DNA of 64,000 nucleotides, from the NCBI GenBank assembly GCA_016779935.1, contig JADHMQ010000004.1, positions 40,760 to 104,759 of the forward strand, in the 5' to 3' direction. How positions within the stretch are numbered: the first letter of the stretch is position 1; each line of letters opens with the position of its first letter. The notes below the pieces were generated by a model. That model worked only from the letters and a program-made list of their open reading frames with translations. It was not told where the DNA came from and searched no databases. Shown piece after piece: positions 1 to 8,054 of the stretch. Origin of the DNA: Flavobacteriales bacterium (GTDB lineage Bacteria > Bacteroidota > Bacteroidia > Flavobacteriales > UBA7312). The translations under genes and the position numbers were made by a program.

Positions 1-404
1 CCAATGTTTTCATAAGGGACTTCAAACTTATTGTGAAGGTATTCGCCTATGATTCTGTTTTTTTCAGCGATAATCCCTTTAACAGCAGAGATTACAAACT
101 TATCTTTCAAAGAGCAGTCCATTTGCTTTAAGACACTTCGTAGAAAGGCAGATGGTACAGCGAGTATTATGCAATCGGCTTGATCAACGATTTCGTTGAG
201 GTCGTCACTAATAGTGAGTTTATATGGGTCAAGTTCAGCGGCACTTATATAGTTAGGGTTATTTCCGTACTTTTTAATATGCTTGATGTTCTCTGAGTTC
301 CTAATCCACCACAATATGTCGTCTCTATTTTCAGAGAGCATTTTTACGATGGCAGTCGCCCAGCTACCCCCTCCAATTACCGCTATTTTTTGGAAGTTAG
401 CCAT
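1..404 (-). CDS. gpsA: Glycerol-3-phosphate dehydrogenase [NAD(P)+], N-terminal part, cut by window edge
   Basis: Reverse-strand translation gives the first 134 codons of the enzyme that reduces dihydroxyacetone phosphate to sn-glycerol 3-phosphate for phospholipid synthesis in the cytoplasm. The Rossmann motif GGGSWATA lies at residues 11-18, followed by the family motifs LAVPSAFLRSVL and SAVKGI, so the dinucleotide-binding domain is intact as far as it is visible. The ATG shares one base with the TAA of lysS (TAATG), so the two genes should be cotranscribed and translationally coupled. The catalytic C-terminal domain lies beyond position 1. The identification is firm, although the gene is incomplete here. 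Confidence 0.93.
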   Translation of the reverse strand, partial: MANFQKIAVIGGGSWATAIVKMLSENRDDILWWIRNSENIKHIKKYGNNPNYISAAELDPYKLTISDDLNEIVDQADCIILAVPSAFLRSVLKQMDCSLKDKFVISAVKGIIAEKNRIIGEYLHNKFEVPYENI

Positions 405-1930
405 TATTCTTCGAATGCTTTTTGTTCTGGTTTCATCTGTGGGAAGAACAACACATCTTGAATAGAATTACTATTCGTCATTATCATCGAAAGCCTATCA
501 ATTCCAATTCCCAGCCCAGCAGTTGGAGGCATTCCGTATTCAATTGAACGTAGAAAATCTTCATCTAAAACCATAGCTTCTTCATCACCTCTTTTTGCGA
601 GTTGTAGTTGCTCTTCAAAACGCTCCCTTTGGTCAATAGGATCATTCAATTCAGAGAATGCGTTACAAATCTCTTTTCCGTTACAAATCGCTTCAAATCG
701 CTCAACCAAACCTTCTTTATCTCTATGTTTTTTGGCTAGTGGCGACATTTCAACAGGATAATCTGTGATGAATGCTGGTTGAATAAGTTGGCTCTCACAT
801 TTTTCACCAAAAATCTCATCAATTAGCTTCCCTCTGCCCATAGAAGAGTCGATACTTACACCTAGTTTTTTGGCGGTTTCAGCCATTGTTCTCTCATCCA
901 TTTCGGAAATGTCTATACCTGTAAAATGCTCTATGGCCTCGTACATGGTGTAGCGTTTCCAAGGACGTTGGAAATTAATGGTGTTGTTACCAACTTGAAC
1001 TTCAGTAGTTCCGTGAAGGTCAAGGGCAATTTTTTCTACCATTTCCTCTACTAAGTCCATCATCCAATTGTAGTCTTTATAAGCAACATACAATTCGACT
1101 TGTGTAAATTCTGGATTATGAAAACGGCTCATCCCCTCGTTTCTAAAGTCTTTTGAAAATTCATACACCCCATCAAAACCACCAACAATGAGACGCTTCA
1201 AGTAAAGCTCATTGGCAATTCTAAGGTAAAGTGGCATATCCAAAGTGTTGTGGTGTGTTTTGAATGGACGCGCTGCCGCACCACCATAGATAGGCTGCAA
1301 AATAGGCGTCTCAACTTCTAAATACCCTTTGTCGTTGAGGTATGAACGCATTGAGTTTGTCAGATGAGTACGCTTTACAAAAGCCTCTTTGACTTGTGGG
1401 TTTACCACCAAGTCAACGTAACGCTGACGGTATCTTTTTTCTGGATCAGTGAATGCATCATGAACAGTTCCGTCGGCATCCATTTTAGGAAGTGGAAGTG
1501 GTCGTAGTGTTTTTGTTAAGACCGTAAAGCTCTCAACATGAATGGAAATTTCACCCACTTTAGTAGTAAAAACATAGCCTTTAACACCTATAAAATCGCC
1601 AATATCAAGGAGCTTCTTAAAGACCGTATTGTACATAGTTTTGTCCTCACCGCTGCAAATTTCGTCTCTATTGAAGTAAAGTTGAATTCTACCCGTACTA
1701 TCTTGTAATTCTGCAAAAGCAGCTTTTCCCATTACCCTTCGGCTCATTAGCCTACCAGCAATTTGAATGTTTTTATACCCAAGTTTGTCAGACGTATAGT
1801 TTTTCTTTATTTCTTCAGCAGATACATTTACTTCAAAGAGTTCTGAAGGGTATGGGTTAATACCCAAGTCAATTAGTTTCTGAAGAGACTCTCGTCTTAC
1901 AACTTCTTGTTCTGACAGCGTGCGATTCAT
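404..1930 (-). CDS. lysS: Lysyl-tRNA synthetase, class II
   Basis: Charges tRNA-Lys with lysine. An N-terminal OB-fold anticodon-binding domain is followed by the class II catalytic core: motif 1 region near [20 protein letters not shown], motif 2 [15 protein letters not shown] and motif 3 [13 protein letters not shown] close to the C-terminus. The open frame extends upstream to an ATG at 1948, but a TAnnTTTG promoter element on this strand covers 1946-1953, so the ATG at 1930 ([10 protein letters not shown], 508 aa) is preferred. It heads a unit with gpsA, with a one-base stop/start overlap. It is divergent from the sugar-phosphate isomerase gene. Confidence 0.96.
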   Translation of the reverse strand: MNRTLSEQEVVRRESLQKLIDLGINPYPSELFEVNVSAEEIKKNYTSDKLGYKNIQIAGRLMSRRVMGKAAFAELQDSTGRIQLYFNRDEICSGEDKTMYNTVFKKLLDIGDFIGVKGYVFTTKVGEISIHVESFTVLTKTLRPLPLPKMDADGTVHDAFTDPEKRYRQRYVDLVVNPQVKEAFVKRTHLTNSMRSYLNDKGYLEVETPILQPIYGGAAARPFKTHHNTLDMPLYLRIANELYLKRLIVGGFDGVYEFSKDFRNEGMSRFHNPEFTQVELYVAYKDYNWMMDLVEEMVEKIALDLHGTTEVQVGNNTINFQRPWKRYTMYEAIEHFTGIDISEMDERTMAETAKKLGVSIDSSMGRGKLIDEIFGEKCESQLIQPAFITDYPVEMSPLAKKHRDKEGLVERFEAICNGKEICNAFSELNDPIDQRERFEEQLQLAKRGDEEAMVLDEDFLRSIEYGMPPTAGLGIGIDRLSMIMTNSNSIQDVLFFPQMKPEQKAFEE

Positions 1931-1945
1931 AGAATTTATTTTCGG

Positions 1946-1953
1946 CAAAGATA
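1946..1953 (-). promoter_or_regulatory. -7 promoter element for lysS-gpsA
   Basis: The reverse strand reads TATCTTTG, an exact match to the Bacteroidota -7 consensus TAnnTTTG. A transcription start about 5 nt downstream would fall near 1941, 11 nt before the ATG at 1930. No clear -33 TTTG was found. The element argues against the longer lysS start at 1948. Confidence 0.55.
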
Positions 1954-1977
1954 TTAAATATTAACTGCTGATTTTCG

Positions 1978-1985
1978 TACTTTTG
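1978..1985 (+). promoter_or_regulatory. -7 promoter element for the isomerase-lipB-exonuclease genes
   Basis: TACTTTTG matches TAnnTTTG exactly. It lies 40 nt before the preferred ATG at 2026 and is back to back with the lysS element. No convincing -33 element was seen. Confidence 0.5.
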
Positions 1986-2025
1986 GAACTTCAAAATTTA
2001 ACCTTATAAATATATCCCATTGATT

Positions 2026-3015
2026 ATGAAAATGAACGACTATATCAGCGACTTTACTAACCACTTGACAGAAGCCTTAGAAATAGGCAGGTCTACTATG
2101 CTAGACGATTCAGTTGCTGATATTCACAATATACTAATCTGTGGTTTAGGTGGCTCAGGAATTGGCGGAACAATTGTTGCTGACCTTGTAGCTGAACACA
2201 TCAATGTGCCGATTTGTGCAAGTAAAGACTACAGCATTCCAAACTTTGTAGATGAAAACACTTTAGTAATTGCATCATCTTATTCGGGCAACACAGAAGA
2301 AACTCTATATGCTTTAGAGGCTTGTCAGAAAAGAAACGCACAGATTGCTTGCGTAACTTCTGGTGGAAAACTAGCTGAATTGGCCAAAAGTAAAGGCTTT
2401 AACCTTATTCAAATCCCTGGAGGCCAACCACCTAGAGCTATGTTTGGGTATTCATTTACTCAATTGTTCTTTTTGCTTCACCATTATGGATTAATCAATG
2501 ACTCATTCCAATTGGAGTTTGAAAAAGGAATAGCTCTTTTAGATGAGCACGAAGAGTCTATAAGAACAGAAGCAAAAGCCCTAGCCGACAAATTATTTGG
2601 AACTACTCCAGTAATATACACTGCTGCTGGCTTTGAAGGTGTAGGCATTCGTTTTCGTCAGCAAATCAATGAAAATAGTAAAATGTTGTGCTGGCACCAT
2701 GTCATTCCAGAGATGAACCACAATGAGTTATTAGGCTGGAGAGTCAACACCGATAAGCTAGGCGTTGTATATTTTAGAAATTCTTGTGATTACGATAGAA
2801 ATCAAGTAAGAATTGACATCAACAAAGAAGTGTTAGCTAAATATACAGACAACATTTCTGAGGTATGGAGTAAAGGCGACTCAAGAATTGAGAACTCTTT
2901 ATACCACATTCACTTAGGCGACTGGGTGTCGTGGTATTTATCTGAAATGAATAATGTTGACGCTATTGAAATAGATGTTATCAATTTCCTTAAAGGGTCA
3001 TTAGCTAAAGTATAA
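2026..3015 (+). CDS. SIS-domain bifunctional phosphoglucose/phosphomannose isomerase family protein
   Basis: A sugar-isomerase (SIS) protein of about 329 aa. The N-terminal SIS half contains the phosphosugar-binding stretch GLGGSGIGGTIVADL and the serine-rich SSYSGNTEET loop. The C-terminal half has FRQQINENSKM and HNELLGW, typical of the Pgi/Pmi-like family that interconverts glucose-6-P or mannose-6-P with fructose-6-P. The frame opens at a TTG at 2020; the ATG at 2026 (MKMNDYIS) or 2032 is a more likely start. lipB follows after 2 nt, so the genes are probably cotranscribed. Substrate preference cannot be read from the sequence. Confidence 0.88.
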   Translation: MKMNDYISDFTNHLTEALEIGRSTMLDDSVADIHNILICGLGGSGIGGTIVADLVAEHINVPICASKDYSIPNFVDENTLVIASSYSGNTEETLYALEACQKRNAQIACVTSGGKLAELAKSKGFNLIQIPGGQPPRAMFGYSFTQLFFLLHHYGLINDSFQLEFEKGIALLDEHEESIRTEAKALADKLFGTTPVIYTAAGFEGVGIRFRQQINENSKMLCWHHVIPEMNHNELLGWRVNTDKLGVVYFRNSCDYDRNQVRIDINKEVLAKYTDNISEVWSKGDSRIENSLYHIHLGDWVSWYLSEMNNVDAIEIDVINFLKGSLAKV

Positions 3016-3017
3016 GT

Positions 3018-3710
3018 ATGCCAAAGGTTGTTTTTCAGGATTTAGGGCTTATTGATTATAAAGAAGCTTGGGATTATCAAGAAAAACGCTTTGATGAGAT
3101 TATAGAAATCAAGAAGGCAAATCGCCGTAATAATAGCGAAGATTCTACCACTTCCTATTTATTGTTTTGCGAACACCCTCACGTCTATACTTTAGGTAAA
3201 AGTGGAGATGAAAAAAACCTTTTAGTGAATGAAGATTACCTAAAGTCTAGAGGAGCGACTTTCTACAAAATCAACAGGGGCGGAGATATCACTTATCACG
3301 GGCCAGGTCAGATTGTGGGTTATCCCATTTTAGATTTAGACAATTTCTTTACAGATATTCATAAATACTTGAGGTTTTTGGAAGAGGCGGTTATCAATAC
3401 CTTAGCAGATTACGGTCTGAAAGGCGAACGTTCCGACGGTGAAACAGGCGTCTGGTTTGACGTTGGGACAGATAAGGTCAGAAAAATATGTGCCCTTGGT
3501 GTTCGCTCAAGCCGATGGGTAACGATGCACGGCTTAGCGTTTAATATTAACTGCGACCTTTCCTATTTTGGAAATATCATACCTTGTGGCATCGTTGACA
3601 AATCGGTGACCTCTATGCAAAAAGAGTTGGGCAAAGAAGTGGATGTGGAAGAGGTTAAACAAAAGTTAAAAGTTTATCTTGCTCAACAGTTTGAAATGAT
3701 TTTAGTTTAA
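3018..3710 (+). CDS. lipB: Octanoyl-[ACP]:protein N-octanoyltransferase
   Basis: Transfers octanoyl groups from acyl carrier protein to lipoyl domains, the first committed step of lipoate synthesis. Family motifs are visible in order: CEHPHVYTLGKSG (51-63), INRGGDITYHGPGQIVGYPI (85-104), the catalytic Lys156 in KICALGVR and the catalytic Cys190 in NIIPCGIVDKSVTS. The length of 230 aa is normal. An insertion rich in charged residues (about 33-45) precedes the first motif. It lies between the isomerase (2 nt upstream) and the exonuclease gene (7 nt downstream), consistent with one operon. Confidence 0.96.
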   Translation: MPKVVFQDLGLIDYKEAWDYQEKRFDEIIEIKKANRRNNSEDSTTSYLLFCEHPHVYTLGKSGDEKNLLVNEDYLKSRGATFYKINRGGDITYHGPGQIVGYPILDLDNFFTDIHKYLRFLEEAVINTLADYGLKGERSDGETGVWFDVGTDKVRKICALGVRSSRWVTMHGLAFNINCDLSYFGNIIPCGIVDKSVTSMQKELGKEVDVEEVKQKLKVYLAQQFEMILV

Positions 3711-3717
3711 TTCAGCC

Positions 3718-4437
3718 ATGCTTGAAAATATTTCCATTCATAAAATACTATTCCTCGACGTAGAAACAGTCCCTGTTACAGCCGATTTTTCGGAACTGCC
3801 TAAAGAGTTTCAAAGCTTGTGGGCAGAAAAAACACGTTGGCAACGTTCTGACCAGCAAAGTCCAGAGGAGTTTTACGGACTTAAAGCGGGGGTAATGGCA
3901 GAGTTTGCCAAAGTCATATGCATTTCAGTCGGCTATTTGTATGAAAAGGAAGGGCAGCATTTTTTCAGAATAAAATCCTTTTATGGAGACAATGAGAAAG
4001 CAATACTAGAAGATTTAAAATTGTTGTTAGACGAAAAATTCTCCACCCCAAAACACTATTTGTGTGCACATAATGGCAAAGAGTTTGATTATCCCTTCTT
4101 ATGCCGAAGAATGCTAGTCAACGGTATACAATTGCCTAAAATATTAGAGATTTCTGGCAAAAAACCGTGGGAAGTTCGTCATCTTGACACTATGGAAATG
4201 TGGAAGTTTGGCGACTATAAACATTATACTTCTATAAAACTACTAGCAGCATTATTTGGTATTCCTACCCCTAAAGATGACATAGATGGAAGTCAGGTTT
4301 CTAAAGTGTATTGGCAAGATAAAGACCTTGAACGCATAAAAAACTATTGCCAAAAAGACACCTTAACCGTAGCGCAAATTTTACTTAAATACATGTGTAG
4401 GCCTATTCTCACAGAAGAGCAAATAGAAGTTGCATAA
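3718..4437 (+). CDS. Predicted 3'-5' exonuclease, PolB-type DEDD fold
   Basis: A stand-alone ribonuclease H-like exonuclease of 239 aa. The acidic metal-binding residues of the DEDD superfamily can be seen: D-x-E in FLDVETVP, the Asp in HNGKEFDYPFL, and Tyr-x3-Asp in NYCQKDTLTVAQ, which places it with the DEDDy type. There is no polymerase domain. The resemblance is to the exonuclease domain of family B DNA polymerases. It probably trims DNA or RNA 3' ends, but the substrate is unknown. It is the last gene of the isomerase-lipB run. Confidence 0.8.
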   Translation: MLENISIHKILFLDVETVPVTADFSELPKEFQSLWAEKTRWQRSDQQSPEEFYGLKAGVMAEFAKVICISVGYLYEKEGQHFFRIKSFYGDNEKAILEDLKLLLDEKFSTPKHYLCAHNGKEFDYPFLCRRMLVNGIQLPKILEISGKKPWEVRHLDTMEMWKFGDYKHYTSIKLLAALFGIPTPKDDIDGSQVSKVYWQDKDLERIKNYCQKDTLTVAQILLKYMCRPILTEEQIEVA

Positions 4438-4483
4438 TTAAATGATAACCCCTAAATTGAGGCCATATTAAATACTATTAATC

Positions 4484-6265
4484 ATGAGCAATACCTTATT
4501 AGAATTTAAAAACTTAGTAACTGAATTTCACACAGAAGGAAAAGTAGTTACAGCAGTTAATAACATCAGCTTTACACTTAATAAAGGCGAAACTATTGGT
4601 ATTGTTGGTGAATCTGGTTCAGGAAAGTCGGTTACTTCATTATCGGCGATGCGACTTATCCCAAGCCCTCCAGGTAAAATTGCAAATGGAGAAATAATTT
4701 TTCATAAAAAAGACGGAGAGAAAGTAGATTTACTACAGCTTTCTGAAAAAGAAATGAGAACGCATAGAGGAAATGATATTGCCATGATTTTCCAAGAGCC
4801 TATGACTTCTCTTAATCCGGTTTTTACATGTGGAGACCAAGTAATGGAAGCGATTATGCTTCACCAAAACATCAGTAGATCGGACGCTAAAGACCTTACA
4901 ATTAAGTTATTCCAGGAAGTTCAACTTCCAGACCCAGATCGAATTTTTAGCACTTATCCTCATCAGATTTCTGGAGGTCAAAAACAAAGGGTGATGATTG
5001 CAATGGCAATGTCGTGTCAACCATCTGTTTTAGTGGCTGATGAACCCACAACAGCTCTAGATGTTACCGTTCAAAAAACCATTCTGGAGTTAATGCAGAA
5101 GCTACAAAAAGAGCATGATATGGGAATATTATTTATTACTCATGACCTAGGTGTTATTGCCGAGCTAGCCGACAAGGTTGTAGTTATGTATAAAGGAGAT
5201 ATTGTAGAGCAGGGAAGCGTGTGGGATATATTCAACAACCCACAACACCCTTACACCAAAGGTCTTTTAGCTTGTCGCCCACCAATGGATAAAAGATATA
5301 CCTTTTTACCAACGGTAGGAGACTTTATGAAAACTAACGACAAAGGCGAAAACATCGCTAATGACATTTCTGTAGAGGAGTTCACTAAAGACTTAGTTAT
5401 TTCTAAAAGCGAAAGAGAAAAAGCACAAAAAGAGCTGTTTTCAAATGAACCCATTCTTACAATTAATAATCTTAAAACATATTTCCCCATCCGAAATGGA
5501 TTCTTTGGCGGGATTACTGATTATGTAAAAGCTGTTGACGATATTAGTTTTGATGTTTACCCTGGTGAAACCTTAGGTCTGGTTGGCGAGTCAGGTTGTG
5601 GAAAAACAACTACTGGTAGAACAATTCTTAGGCTAAATGAACCAACTGAAGGGCATATGCTGTACAACGGTAGAGACATTGCATCATTTGATGAAAAAGA
5701 ATTACGTGAATTTAGAAAAGAAGTTCAGATTATTTTCCAAGACCCATATTCGTCTTTAAACCCCAGAATGACCATTGGAAATGCTATAATGGAGCCTATG
5801 CAAGTTCACGGGATCTTAGATAACGATGAGGAAAGAAAACAAAGAGTGGAAGAATTGTTAGAAAAAGTTAGCCTTGGAGCAGAGCATTTTAATAGATACC
5901 CACATGAATTTTCAGGTGGTCAGCGTCAACGAATTGGTATTGCTCGTGCCTTAGCGGTAAACCCTAAATTCATAATCTGTGATGAGTCTGTTTCAGCTTT
6001 AGATGTGTCTGTTCAAGCTCAAGTACTTAACCTCTTGAATGATTTGAAAAAGGAATTCGGATTAACCTACATTTTTATATCACATGATTTATCAGTTGTA
6101 AAATACATGAGTGACAGAATGGTTGTGATGCAAAATGGTAAAATTGAAGAAATGGGTGATGCCGATCAGATTTATTCAGAAGCTAAAACGGCATATACGC
6201 AACGTTTGATTGCGGCAATTCCTGAAGGAAGAAAGGAAAATATAAAGAAAACAGCTAAAGCATAA
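4484..6265 (+). CDS. Fused double-ATPase ABC protein, oligopeptide/dipeptide type
   Basis: Two ABC ATPase modules in one 593-aa chain, like a DppD-DppF or YejF fusion. Module 1 has Walker A GESGSGKS (42-49), Q-loop [10 protein letters not shown], signature QISGGQKQR and Walker [12 protein letters not shown]. Module 2 has Walker A at 368-375, [19 protein letters not shown] and [10 protein letters not shown]. Each module carries the C-terminal oligopeptide-transporter extension ([24 protein letters not shown]). Known relatives energise uptake or export of short peptides, but no permease or binding-protein gene is present within the window, so the partners must be elsewhere. The tandem RNA units begin right after it. 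Confidence 0.92.
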   Translation: MSNTLLEFKNLVTEFHTEGKVVTAVNNISFTLNKGETIGIVGESGSGKSVTSLSAMRLIPSPPGKIANGEIIFHKKDGEKVDLLQLSEKEMRTHRGNDIAMIFQEPMTSLNPVFTCGDQVMEAIMLHQNISRSDAKDLTIKLFQEVQLPDPDRIFSTYPHQISGGQKQRVMIAMAMSCQPSVLVADEPTTALDVTVQKTILELMQKLQKEHDMGILFITHDLGVIAELADKVVVMYKGDIVEQGSVWDIFNNPQHPYTKGLLACRPPMDKRYTFLPTVGDFMKTNDKGENIANDISVEEFTKDLVISKSEREKAQKELFSNEPILTINNLKTYFPIRNGFFGGITDYVKAVDDISFDVYPGETLGLVGESGCGKTTTGRTILRLNEPTEGHMLYNGRDIASFDEKELREFRKEVQIIFQDPYSSLNPRMTIGNAIMEPMQVHGILDNDEERKQRVEELLEKVSLGAEHFNRYPHEFSGGQRQRIGIARALAVNPKFIICDESVSALDVSVQAQVLNLLNDLKKEFGLTYIFISHDLSVVKYMSDRMVVMQNGKIEEMGDADQIYSEAKTAYTQRLIAAIPEGRKENIKKTAKA

Positions 6266-6370
6266 GCTGCTTTTCTTCATTCATCCGGCCATATCCCCTG
6301 TATATCCAATAATTTAATGAGTCGTCGAAAATCACTTTTTTAGGGGTAAGCATCGTTGTATATTTACAGT

Positions 6371-6457
6371 CTTAAAGTAATGATAGCTTACGCTTCATAA
6401 ATGAACTTGTTAAGGTTAAGTGGGATGCCGAGGTTAACGCCTCGGCATCTTTTTTTT
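6371..6457 (+). ncRNA. Predicted small RNA, copy 1, about 87 nt
   Basis: A promoter-like TATATTTA (6359-6366, one mismatch to TAnnTTTG) precedes a block ending in a strong intrinsic terminator. The stem arms are GATGCCGAGG (6424-6433) and CCTCGGCATC (6440-6449), with a 6-nt loop and eight T residues (6450-6457). Weak internal hairpins are possible (AACTT/AAGGTT; TTCAT/ATGAA). The block lies in the gap between the ABC gene and the convergent CoA-transferase. It matches no RNA family I can name with confidence. Conservation against copy 2 with a compensatory pair supports an RNA product. The 5' end is an estimate. Confidence 0.65.
6424..6457 (+). terminator. Rho-independent terminator, copy 1
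   Basis: A perfect 10-bp GC-rich stem followed by T8. It ends the first small-RNA unit and also lies about 160 nt after the ABC gene, so it may terminate that transcript too. Confidence 0.9.
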
Positions 6458-6603
6458 CTTAATTATTAAGTCAAGATTAGATTTTTTGATAATATTTCAA
6501 AGAGAGATTCTTTTTATCTGTTACTTATCCTCCTTTATCCAATAATTTAATGAGTCGTCGAAAAATACTTTTTTAAGGGTAAGTACCGTTGTATATTTAC
6601 AGT

Positions 6604-6688
6604 CTTAAAGTAATGATAGCTTACGCTTCATAAATGAACTTGTTAAGGTTAAGTGGGATGTCGAGGTTAACGCCTCGACATCTTTTTT
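6604..6688 (+). ncRNA. Predicted small RNA, copy 2, about 85 nt
   Basis: Same architecture as copy 1: TATATTTA at 6592-6599, an identical central block, and a terminator with arms GATGTCGAGG (6657-6666) and CCTCGACATC (6673-6682). Relative to copy 1, C6428-G6445 is replaced by T6661-A6678, so the pair is kept while both bases change. Each unit seems able to be transcribed independently. The role is unknown; acting in trans or as a dosage-duplicated regulator is only a guess. Confidence 0.65.
6657..6688 (+). terminator. Rho-independent terminator, copy 2
   Basis: A 10-bp stem followed by a T-run (6683-6688) that overlaps the reverse-strand stop codon of the CoA-transferase beta subunit gene. 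For minus-strand transcripts the hairpin directly follows the stop but lacks a T-run on that strand. Confidence 0.88.
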
Positions 6689-7343
6689 ATATACTCATTT
6701 CTGGGATTTCTCCATTCACATTTAACCTTCCTTGAGTTGCATCTTGAATTTCTTCAACACTAACGCCTGGTGCTCGTTCCAACAACTTAAAGCCATTATC
6801 AGTTACTTCAAGTACTGCTAGATTGGTTACAATTTTCTTTACACATTTTACACCTGTTAATGGCAAACTGCACGATTTCAACAGCTTGCTATCGCCTGCT
6901 TTATTGGTGTGCATCATAGCTACAATGATATTGTCAGCAGAAGCCACTAGGTCCATAGCCCCGCCCATACCTTTTACCATCTTTCCTGGTATTTTCCAAT
7001 TAGCGATATCGCCCTGATCGGATACTTCCATTGCCCCTAATACTGTTAGTTGCACATGTTTACCTCTAATCATAGCAAAACTATTAGCTGAATCAAAAAA
7101 TACAGCACCATCTAAAGTTGTTATAGTTTGTTTACCTGCATTTATTAAGTCAGCATCTTCTTCACCTTCAAAGGGGAATGGACCCATTCCTAAAACACCA
7201 TTTTCTGACTGAAATTCTACATTAACTCCTTCTGGAATATAATTGGCTACAAGAGTAGGAATGCCTATTCCTAAGTTTACATAGTAACCGTCTTTTAATT
7301 CTTTTGCAATACGTTTTGCAATACCAACTTTATCTAGTCCCAT
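6687..7343 (-). CDS. 3-oxoacid CoA-transferase, subunit B
   Basis: The catalytic subunit of a succinyl-CoA:3-ketoacid (or acetoacetate) CoA-transferase, 218 aa. It carries the active-site glutamate in the motif FQSENGVLGMGP, with the N-terminal GIGIPTLVANY and the later GKMVKGMGGAMDLV stretch typical of the family. It activates acetoacetate to acetoacetyl-CoA. Its start codon overlaps the stop of subunit A by one base, implying coupled synthesis of a heteromer. The exact acyl donor cannot be decided, so ScoB or AtoA are both possible names. Confidence 0.93.
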   Translation of the reverse strand: MGLDKVGIAKRIAKELKDGYYVNLGIGIPTLVANYIPEGVNVEFQSENGVLGMGPFPFEGEEDADLINAGKQTITTLDGAVFFDSANSFAMIRGKHVQLTVLGAMEVSDQGDIANWKIPGKMVKGMGGAMDLVASADNIIVAMMHTNKAGDSKLLKSCSLPLTGVKCVKKIVTNLAVLEVTDNGFKLLERAPGVSVEEIQDATQGRLNVNGEIPEMSI

Positions 7344-8044
7344 TAGTCTTTAGTTCTTACAGTTCGTTGTTCGATTCTTTTCTCGTAATTACTTCCTTGA
7401 ATGATTCTCTGCACGAAAATACCTGGCGTATGAATACTTGCAGGGTCTAATTCCCCTGCTGGAACAAGATGTTCCACTTCAGCCACAGTAATTTTACCCG
7501 CCATGGCCATCATTGGGTTAAAATTTCTGGCAGTACCTTTGTAAATCAAGTTTCCTGCTGTATCGCCTTTCCAGGCTTTTACAAATGCAAAGTCAGCTAC
7601 AAGTGCATTTTCAAGAATATGGGGCTGACCGTTAAATTCTCTGACTTCTTTTCCCTCTGCGACCTCAGTACCATATCCTGCTGGTGTGAAGAATGCTGGA
7701 ATGCCAGCTCCACCAGCTCTACATCGTTCAGCTAGCGAACCCTGAGGAATTAAGTCTACTTCAAGCTCTCCGCTCAGCATTTGTCGTTCAAACTCAGCAT
7801 TTTCGCCAACGTATGAGGAAATCATCTTTTTTATCTGTCTTTTTTGGAGCAGTAGGCCTAACCCAAAATCGTCCACGCCTGCGTTGTTTGATATGCAGGT
7901 TAAGCCGTTAATTCCTGAAATTGATAGAGCCTCAATGCAGTTTTCAGGAATACCACATAATCCAAAACCGCCAAGCATAAAAGTCATATTACTTTCTACA
8001 CCTTTAATGGCCTCATCGATTGATTTAACTTCTTTGTTTATCAT
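7343..8044 (-). CDS. 3-oxoacid CoA-transferase, subunit A
   Basis: The partner subunit of 233 aa, recognised by the N-terminal glycine-rich [18 protein letters not shown] and by [20 protein letters not shown], which help form the CoA site. It follows PBP1A after 10 nt and overlaps subunit B by one base, and looks like the end of the long minus-strand run that starts at holB. The linkage of ketone-body metabolism with cell-wall and replication genes is positional only. Named ScoA or AtoD in related organisms. Confidence 0.93.
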   Translation of the reverse strand: MINKEVKSIDEAIKGVESNMTFMLGGFGLCGIPENCIEALSISGINGLTCISNNAGVDDFGLGLLLQKRQIKKMISSYVGENAEFERQMLSGELEVDLIPQGSLAERCRAGGAGIPAFFTPAGYGTEVAEGKEVREFNGQPHILENALVADFAFVKAWKGDTAGNLIYKGTARNFNPMMAMAGKITVAEVEHLVPAGELDPASIHTPGIFVQRIIQGSNYEKRIEQRTVRTKD

Positions 8045-8054
8045 GTTTTAAGTA

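Larger units (their letters stand above)
6303..6457 (+). repeat. Tandem repeat unit, copy 1
   Basis: First of two direct repeats lying exactly 233 bp apart without gaps in the alignment (6303-6457 and 6536-6688). By eye they differ at 7 of about 153 positions: five in the upstream third and two in the terminator stem, where the two changes restore pairing. A central block of about 70 bases is identical. The region upstream of the core is also similar but more diverged. Confidence 0.9.
6536..6688 (+). repeat. Tandem repeat unit, copy 2
   Basis: Second direct repeat, in register with copy 1 at an offset of 233 bp. Its T-run touches the stop codon (6687-6689) of the convergent CoA-transferase subunit B gene. 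The 78 bases between the copies are AT-rich and show no further repeat. Confidence 0.9.

Noticed and set aside
6381..6470. Short ORFs inside the tandem RNA units (a 6-codon MIAYAS and a following ATG frame across the terminator)
   Set aside because: They run into the terminator stem, show no coding character, and the frames diverge between the copies after the stem; the compensatory change favours RNA structure.
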